This document shows positions 56,009 through 64,000 of a stretch of 64,000 bases of DNA, piece after piece (position 1 is the first letter of the stretch; each line of letters begins with the position of its first letter). Origin of the DNA: Setophaga petechia (lineage: Eukaryota; Chordata; Aves; Passeriformes; Parulidae); contig JANCRA010000005.1 in NCBI GenBank assembly GCA_024362935.1, forward strand, positions 27,116,235-27,180,234, given 5' to 3'. The translations under genes were made by a program, and so were the position numbers. A model generated the notes under the pieces. That model was not told where the DNA came from and did not search any database. It was given only the letters and a program-made list of their open reading frames with translations.

Positions 56009-59000
56009 ACCAGGGAGTAGGAGTAATCAGTCAAGAAAAAGAACTTTGAACAAGCAATGATCAGACTTTTGAGAAATGCAGTCAAAGAGAACATTTTACT
56101 GCCTGCAGCTCTCAAGACTACCAGATAATGCAAGTGGAATCCTTTCTTCACACAGAAATGCTGCTTTTCTTCCACTCATTAATTTACCAGTTTTATGGTG
56201 CAGGTTTCTTAAGATGTTTTCATTCAGTTTGTACTACAAACAGAAGTTCATTTGAGATTTAATTAAACTTCAAATGGCCTATATCAAGCTGGCTAGAGAA
56301 AAGTGAACCCCAAAGGAGCAGCAATCTTATGTTGCTTTGTTTCCTCTGTAGGAAGATAACCCTTGTAAAGGCTGAACTTTACAGCCTCAGGAGCAATAGG
56401 AGTCAAAAGCAGAAACTCTTGTCTGCCACTGCTGGAAAGAAGTATCAGCCATTATTATGACGACGTCTTGTGTGTTAGAAGCTGAGTAGCAACAGTAAGA
56501 TAGCAGCTTTTGTGCTTTGCTGCCACAGAAAGCTCCATCTAAATACCCATCAGTATGTAGACTGCTGTCTGAAGGGGGTCATGAGAGGCTTGCCATTTTT
56601 GTACTAGTTTTATGAGCTAAATGTATGTCCTTTTATTATAAATCTGTGCTTTTATTTCTACAGTGTATTTATCAGAAAACAACAAAACAAGTACTGTAAA
56701 ATAGGTCGGAGAAGGAAAAGGAAGCATTCCTAATCCCAAAAGGAAAATAATTATGGTTTAAGGAAGTCTAGGTCATAAGATAGTTTTTTGTTTGGGGATG
56801 TTTTTTTCGGGACTTCAAAGTTTGAGAGAATTCTATTTTGAAAATTTTGTGTTCTTCCACAGCAGACCTCAGCACAAATGTGACTATGGAAAATTTGAAA
56901 AAAATACTTCCGCCACATTTGTGGAGAGAGATTGAATATAAATATATTTAATATAATGAATATAAGACAGAAATGACTGGAGTACTTTAACTAATTTACA
57001 GAAACATAATGTTCTCAATTATGGGTAAAGGGAATTATGAACTTAATGATGAGGAGGGCAATCCTAAGTGCTGATAAATCAACAATATTTACAAGTTACC
57101 TTCTGTCTTAGTCTTCTGATCCCTGTAATATTATGAAGCTAATTCCTTCATAATTATCTATTGACCCCAAACACTAACAGCAGAGGGACACGATCTATTC
57201 CAGAGCAACTGCCCTTCTTGTTTCCAAGTGGGATGACACAGCAGGAGACAGACAGCAGCAGTGAAACGTATCCAGCTTGGCCTATAGAGTTGTGCTGGTG
57301 ATTTTGCTTTAGATAGAAGTTGGTTAACTGACTGTAAAAAATAGCCACAGGGTTACATCTGTGGAAGCTTATGGTTTCTGCCTTAAATACTGGTTATTAC
57401 TGTTAGCTTATCAGTAATTGATTTTTTTTGTTGTGAGCCTGGGAGGTTGTGAAGTTTTAAAAGTATGAATAGCTATATCCTTGAAACTCCTTGAAGCAGG
57501 TTATTGTTTTCTTCTGTAGCAGTTCAGGACCTAACACAACAGTGGTCTCATACTTTGAGATCCTTGGTGACATGGCCGTACAAATGAATAGTTGACAACA
57601 GCTGGTTTGCTTGCATTTGGAATTAGTAGTTAGGCTTAGTGGCTGGGGAGTTAGTATGTATGTTTGTCTGTGTGAAAATACAGGGCAGGCAAGATGGACA
57701 GCTGTTCATACTGCATTTACAAGTCTTTTTTGAATGATATTTGGTATGAAGGCATAAGAAGACTGAGCAAAGCCATATACTCAAATTTCTGATGCAAGGA
57801 TGCATGAACCTTGCCTCTATCTTTTGTATGTAACAGCATTTGGATTTTCCATCTGCTAATGCTCTTAACTCATTTGAAGAAGCAGTTCTTAACTGTGCTG
57901 TTGTTGAAAAATGTAGGGGTTTTTAAAGGAAAGGATATAGTTATGAGGCTGTGGTTAAAATCTTACTAACTACTAGTATAGAACTGTTTATCTGGATGGA
58001 AGGAGAACTGGGAGTACTGGCTGTTGCTGTCACTGGAAACCCTCCAAAATCCAGGGTCAACATTTTATGGTCTTGGCCCTATGTGCAGTCAGTGGACTTC
58101 AGCTAATACGGAGATCATGGTTTTTGGCAGAATGGTTTTGTACTGCTTCCTTTGTGTCACAGAACCTATGTAGTTCCTCCCTAACTCAACTTGGCAGGAA
58201 GGAGAAAGTCACAGTGGTTTTAGAATGCTTTCCACAGTTAGAGTTTTCTTACTGTATAAAGTGAGCTGTTGGTAGCAATGGCAATCAGCCATCAGAGCAG
58301 CTACGAAAGGTGTGGCTGCAGTCTTTGGCCAGAATGCACCCAGTTCAGCCTCATTCACTCCTCTTTCTGTCAGTAAGGGGTTTATTGCAGGTCTGTGCTT
58401 ATGCTTATCAGCCTTTGATCTGTGGTCCCTTGCAGAAGGGTCTTTATATATATATGGAAAAGACCTGCACAGATACCTTTGCTCACAAGCAAAAAAAATG
58501 GAAAAAGAGAGACAAAGAGTGAACCCTTTCCAGTTTGCATTACTTTGTAACCAGGAACAGGGTAATTTTACACAGGATAATGCTTGCTATTCCCACACCC
58601 CAGCTCCAAGGGTTATAAGATCTCTACATTTTGAAAAACCATGTGCTGGAGTTTGCAGGTATTTAAACAGCCCTTTCCATCCGTGCATACTTTGCCAGAG
58701 AGATGATGTTTTAAAACAGGTGTACACGTGCTAGAAGGCACAGAGATTGATATGTTGAAGACCACCTTGCAACTCAGAGACAGAGAGAAGTTTCCTAATG
58801 CTTGCCACTAAAATGCCCCATTTTGACAAAGAGGATCTGTTGTTGCTCTTTCTTTTGATTGATCACTCAGTAGATCCTTAATCTCTCTTCAGACTGGACA
58901 GGTGGAGAAACTGCAGTTCTGCCTGCCTCAACAAACAAAAGCATTTCCTTACTCTCAGCATGCCCTTAACCCTGGTGTGGAGGGGCCATTAAGAGCAATT

Positions 59001-62000
59001 CGATCTACATTGTGGATTTGATTTTTGGTTCTCAGATGAGACTGCCAAACAGGGAACAGTTAATGCCAATTATAGTTAATGCCAATTAGACTAGTGGCTT
59101 TTGTGTGAAGAACATTAGTCCAGGAAGAGCTATCCCAGGACCACCAAGCTGTTTTACAAGCAAAACAAGCCACCCAATGCAAATAGCTTTTAGTTTTGAA
59201 ACTACAGCATCTTGCCAGAGTCTCTGAAAAAGCTGTCAAAAGCAAGAAATTCCTTGGTAATGTCTCCACCTTGAATTTTTTTCCTCATAATGCGCTTCTG
59301 GCTTTTTACACATACTTTAACATGATCTTCTAAAATCTGATTAACTTCTGTATGTGCTTGAGGCTTTCATGAACAAAACATATTTTAAAGTGACTTTTCC
59401 TGTTAACATAAAATTCCATCTAACTAAGAGGCTGCCACAGCGTATTGTGAGAAAACTTCTGTGCCAGGTATGGTCACATTTCACCAGGGTAGCACTGATT
59501 TCTTTTCACTCCTCAGTTTACATTCCCAAACATATCAATACACAAGTACTGGAGGATTAACTTTACATCTTGTAAAGGGATTGGCATTGTTCATGATAAT
59601 GCACAGCCTTTGGTATAATTACAGCAAGTCATGAGAAGGTTCAACTGTTTCATTAGCTGACTGGAAACAACAAAGTCTTGTGTTTCATTAAAATCAGATG
59701 TAATACTTGTGTTCCAAGATCAGTTGGAAACTAATAGGAATAATCTATCCCAACTAAGGCTGAGCTGGGCTAATCACATTGGGATCATACCACAGTGATT
59801 CTATGTTAAAATATGTCATATCACAAGCCCAGCTTCTGCATGTAATCTCCCAGAGACATGAAGAGTGAATGCAGGATGATGTGGGCTTTGCTTATGAAAG
59901 CATGTATGTGGAGCTCTTTCCTGCCTGACAGATTACCTGAAAAGCACCAGAGTTTGTGGGCTCCTTAGTCTGGAGGCTGCACAGAACTGATGCAGCTTTA
60001 ATGCCACGAGAGAGAGGGAATCCTGCATCAGCTCTTTATGTTTGAACGTCTGGACCTCAGTAGCAACTCCTGATGATAAAGAAAGAGGATGAGGGGTCTG
60101 AGTATGTTACCCAAAAAAGCCAGGGTCACTTGAATAGCAGCAGGGCTCAGCACTATAAGCTTGTGGTTCCCCTTGCTGGACCGTGCTGGGAGCCATATCC
60201 TTCACACTAGCACAGGAAGAGGGATGCACAACAGAATGGGTATAACGGGCTTCTTCAACTGGATGTTTCTTGTCAGTGTCTACTAAACTGAGGCAAGAAA
60301 TAAGCTTAGGGGTTAAGCCAAAAATTTAAAAAGGTAGCTTTTAGCTGCTTGCTACAGAAAAGAGAGCAAGGTCCAGTTTCCCCATAGTCCAAGCAATATT
60401 TATTCTCACTTATAGAAGGCTTGGCCTGTGAAAAGGCAAGATTTTAAAGTAAAGAAAGCAAAAAGTTGTGGGTTTGTTCCTTATATTTAAGAAAAAAAAA
60501 AGGTCTTGCCCAGCCTGAAGGCAAGGCTATAATTGTGAAATGAATAAAATAATTACATATAATCTAAGGGGAAAAAAAGAAAGAGGCCTTTAAATGTTTT
60601 CCTTGTTTGTTTTTTTTTTTTTAATATTTATTTAGCTTTAGTAGCTAACACAGTGGAGAAAAGAAGGCCTTGTTAGAGAGTGGAGAGCCATTATCTCTTG
60701 AGCTAAGTTGTAAAAGATTTCATTTTATATGTTCTGAGGAAATTCAGAGAAATAGGGAATCCTAGGAAATGTGCATGATTAAAACTAAACATTCTGATAG
60801 GAAGCACAACAGCCATAGCAACAACACAATGACATTTGAAACACAACAAAAATCAAGAAGCTTATGACCAACTTTTAGCTGCTCCTCTCAAAAGGTTTGT
60901 ATGATGTAAAGGTTTGGCCTTTACTATCTGTTTTCTATTAAGATGTCTCAAATGCTGAAGCAATGGAGGACAATATAACCTATTGGCTTTTTCTAGAAAT
61001 AGATTGAAAACTCAGAAAACTGTTTGAAATCAAGAGAAAAAAATCCCAGAAACTACAGAGGCTTGAATCAGGTGCAAAATCACTTGGGGTCTTTCTTCCC
61101 AAAACATAGGAGCTGGAATTTTTCCTTTTCCTTAGCTCCTTCTAGGAAAAAGTCTGCAGTGAAATGGAATGAAACACAAGAACAAGCTGTGCCTGAACTT
61201 CAGCCAGACACCCCCTTTTGGATCCCAAGGGAACTTTGATGTGCTGTTGCAAAACTGATTTATTAGAAAGTGTGGCTGTGATAAAGGTAATTTACATAGT
61301 GAAAGAGGCCTGACAGTGTTGGGAGAGAGCTGAGAATATAAAAGCAATGCCATGTAACCTGTGTTTTGATTCAAGACCCCTCTCATGGAATGAGCTGAAG
61401 AAATTAAATTTCACAAAGTGTTACAGCCTTAGTTGTTTCTTGATACCTTTCATCGCACAAATGATATTCAACCCAGAACTAAAACATTAAATTGGGAGAT
61501 ATGAAATGAAAAAAATAAGCAGCAGAAAACATGACTTTTGACTAAATGTGTTGGCTGTAAAAACAGGGGTGAAAATGTGGCATAAAATTATCAAAGCTCT
61601 CTGCAATTTTTGCAGCACTTTCTCAGCCACAAATATGCTTTCCCACATAAGACAGTAACTTGTTTCTTTGTAGAGCTATCATTAAGTACAGCAGAATGCC
61701 AAGTCAATGTCAAAGCTTTGAAAGCAAACTATTAGTGTTTTCTTTCGTCCTTCCTTCCTTTGGAAAAAAATGAGAGATTTGCTTCAATTATGCATTTTTA
61801 ACAGATTCAGATTACAAAACAATATCTTCCACACACATATGAAAATGAGGATGCCAAGGATTTCTTTCAATAAGATCTTTCCAAAAGATCTGTTTTTTCC
61901 TCAGAATGCTTATATGAGACCTTTGGAAAGGTGAGGAATATAATCAGCATACAGATGGCAGTCTGCTTTCTAATTCTATTTTGCCTGACTGGCCTGGCTG

Positions 62001-64000
62001 AACTTTCTTACTGATCAGTAGTGACTGGATCACGCATGAAAGCTTGCTAATGCACAGTGCTGAAGCAATGGTAGCTGACTGAGAACAGGGATCACAACTG
62101 TATATCTGAGGTGTCTTTCAGTCTGCTATTTTTTGGCCTTGTCAGATTTCTTCTTCATAATTAAATTATTGTGAGCAGCATGGTTGCTGAAACCTAATCA
62201 TCATAACTCCATCTAGGAGTGAGGTTGCATTACCAGAGACGTGAGTTATGTCGACATGACACAGTGCAGCGTTGTGTAGCTATAGCAGGTTAGCTCTGAG
62301 GACCAGAAATATGGCCTTGTGAGCTGCAAATATACCCCTGGTGCTGTGCAGCAGGGAAAGCTCAGGAATGCAGGCTGGTGGCAAGGTAGCTAGAGGGAGG
62401 CATAGTGGGCACTCTGTGTAGCCATGACCTCCCTCCCTCCTGCTGCTCTCTTGACCTTCATGAGGATATACTTTAATGTTTGCAATCAGAGACAATGGCA
62501 GACATGCATGTGTGCTCTTTCCACACTAAAGGTAAACCCTAATGCTGTGCATGCACTGAAAGGAGGTCTTCAAAAAGGTTATATGACGTAGTGCTCAAGA
62601 AGAGGATTCTCTGGATTCATGGCCTATGTTCCTCATGGTTACTTTGTGTTACCTGGCCTCTAGGAACTGGCCTGGGTGTTTCATTACCTCTTAAGCTCAC
62701 TGAAAAGTTCAGCAAAATGTGATGATTTCAATGTCTGCTACTGTCATATATTTAGGAAACACATAAGGTGAAATCTTTTATTAATGTACTGTTCTATTGG
62801 AACTGAAAAATCTAGCTGCTTTATTCACTGCTGCATGTACTGTTTCAGCCATTAGACAAGGAATCTGGAGAGTAACCACTTTGGAACTGGGGTTTTTTAT
62901 GCGTCAGGTCTCATCTGGAATATTTTAGAAGAGGATTAATCACTTCCCAGTTTTGTTGAACCTGAAACAAGACTTTCTGACTAAAATTCACGTAACTTAA
63001 TTTTCCTGTGGCTGCCTATAAAAACCACCAAGAAATCATGCCATGCAGCAAGGATACTTTAATTTGGTTTTTGGGAGAAAGAGGCACAGTTTGGCACAGA
63101 ATCATGGTGCAGTGGAAATACACAAAAATAATAAACTGACAATTTTTTTCTATACCATGTGCCCCTTATGCAGTAAGCTTATTTTCACTTGCATGGATAC
63201 TCTCCTTGTTCTGAGGGAAGGTGGAATCAGTTGGCAACAATAAGAATCTTGCTTTTTCAGTTCCATGTTTCTTGCAAAGGAAGAAAAATAACACTGATTC
63301 AGCACTAGAATGAAGTAACTTATTTGAATCTGAAAATAAGGTATAGAAAAGAGAAAGTAATTATCTGAATTTGGGAGTAGAACCTGAGTAACATGACAAA
63401 ATGCTGTGGGGAAAAGGATGTTTTTCCACAGATTATTTGCTGGACCCTGTCCTATTGCATGTTCACTGAGGAAAATGAGGGTCTGCCTGAAAATGCCATT
63501 AGTTGCTGTAATCCAGCTGCAGTGGAACTGATTTACCCTCCATCTCCCCATGGAGATGCACCAGTACACACAGTAAGTCACATACACCAAGAGGCGCGTT
63601 AATAAGGTGACTCTCACCTCTTGCTTTTGTGTGGTTAGGGTTTTGTTTCCTCAGGGCTACAGTGCAGAGGCACAACCTCTTCTAAGGTGTCTTTTAATGG
63701 CAGAGCTCAATTACTGCAGGTCCCTAAAACCCAGTGTCCCATGTGCATTGCCCTTGGTGTTGTGGTGCAGGAGAGAGAAGCAAAGCTCTCCAGTGTCTGA
63801 GGTTGGAGCCAAATGTCAGACTCTGTACTCAAACAAATTAGTCAAAAGGTGTACTGACTAATACAGTGGCCTTTTCTTTGTTACATGAACTAATGTGTCA
63901 GATGTAGTAATCAGTTCAACAGGATGTGTCACTGTCTTGTGTTGGAAAAGAATTCACCTTCTTTCTAAAGAGGAATTTGAAATCTGCTCTTGTTAAGAGC
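56009..64000. other. Intergenic, no gene seen
   Basis: No recognised exon to the right edge. It holds a tandem 16-bp duplication at 59058-59088 and a run of 13 T at 60610-60622. The open frames at 58312-58734 (plus, 140 codons) and 63150-63617 (minus, 155 codons) are the longest here; neither shows a domain, and neither is supported by splice sites or family resemblance. Confidence 0.6.
59058..59088 (+). repeat. Tandem 16-bp duplication
   Basis: The unit agttaatgccaattat at 59058-59073 is followed at once by a second copy lacking only the last base (59074-59088). Probably a replication-slippage duplication. Confidence 0.95.

Noticed and set aside
58312..58734. 140-codon plus-strand open frame
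   Set aside because: No domain, no supporting splice sites, and an overlapping frame is also open, as expected by chance.
63393..63575. Possible exon with donor-like gtaagt at its right end
   Set aside because: A donor hexamer alone is common by chance, and the peptide does not resemble FTCDNL1 or another neighbour.
63150..63617. 155-codon minus-strand open frame at the right edge
   Set aside because: No domain or homology that I recognise; the composition looks like translated non-coding DNA.
1..64000. CRISPR arrays, tRNA, rRNA or snRNA genes
   Set aside because: No regularly spaced repeats and no recognisable RNA gene were seen on either strand by reading; a tRNAscan or Rfam search was not possible here.

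Overview
The window looks like a bird nuclear genome segment. It has spliced genes with GT-AG introns, several fossil CR1 LINE 3' ends, one avian-type endogenous-retrovirus LTR, one strong CpG island, and otherwise A/T-rich, CpG-poor DNA. Nothing prokaryotic (operons, CRISPR, IS elements) is present, and the bird order cannot be told from the sequence alone.

Left part (1-6.8 kb): the last six coding exons of TYW5, plus strand. TYW5 is the JmjC-type Fe(II)/2-oxoglutarate hydroxylase that finishes hydroxywybutosine at position 37 of tRNA-Phe. The first exons lie off the left edge. A CR1 copy sits in the intron at the left edge. The short 3'UTR carries a perfect 12-bp stem-loop just before a canonical poly(A) signal.

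Middle (about 9.0-14.8 kb): C2orf69, minus strand, complete, two coding exons (110 + 279 codons = 389 aa). It encodes a mitochondrial alpha/beta-hydrolase-like protein of the UPF0565 family. The two genes converge tail to tail, as in human 2q33. The C2orf69 promoter is a CpG island with an NRF1-like site, a CACGTG E-box and a palindromic CRE. A possible divergent first exon with a good splice donor lies on its far side.

Right part (14.8-64 kb): about 49 kb in which I find no convincing coding exon. The longer ORFs there have no recognisable family. I looked for FTCDNL1, the next gene in mammals on this side, and did not find it. The tract holds decayed CR1 tails, one solo LTR (about 36.75-37.30 kb, minus), two good CTCF-like motifs in convergent orientation (15.46 kb + and 30.88 kb -), a CpG-retaining patch with a C20 homopolymer (30.6-31.07 kb), and several short perfect inverted repeats, the best a 13-bp stem with a 3-nt loop at 41.81 kb. 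It may be a gene desert with regulatory elements on the SATB2/FTCDNL1 side, but that rests on synteny and not on anything read here.

The two genes are linked by position and not by a shared pathway: TYW5 modifies tRNA, C2orf69 acts in mitochondria. No new biological system was identified. The most checkable leads are the convergent CTCF pair with the CpG patch, the TYW5 3'UTR stem-loop, the C2orf69 promoter architecture, and the apparent excess of perfect hairpins.
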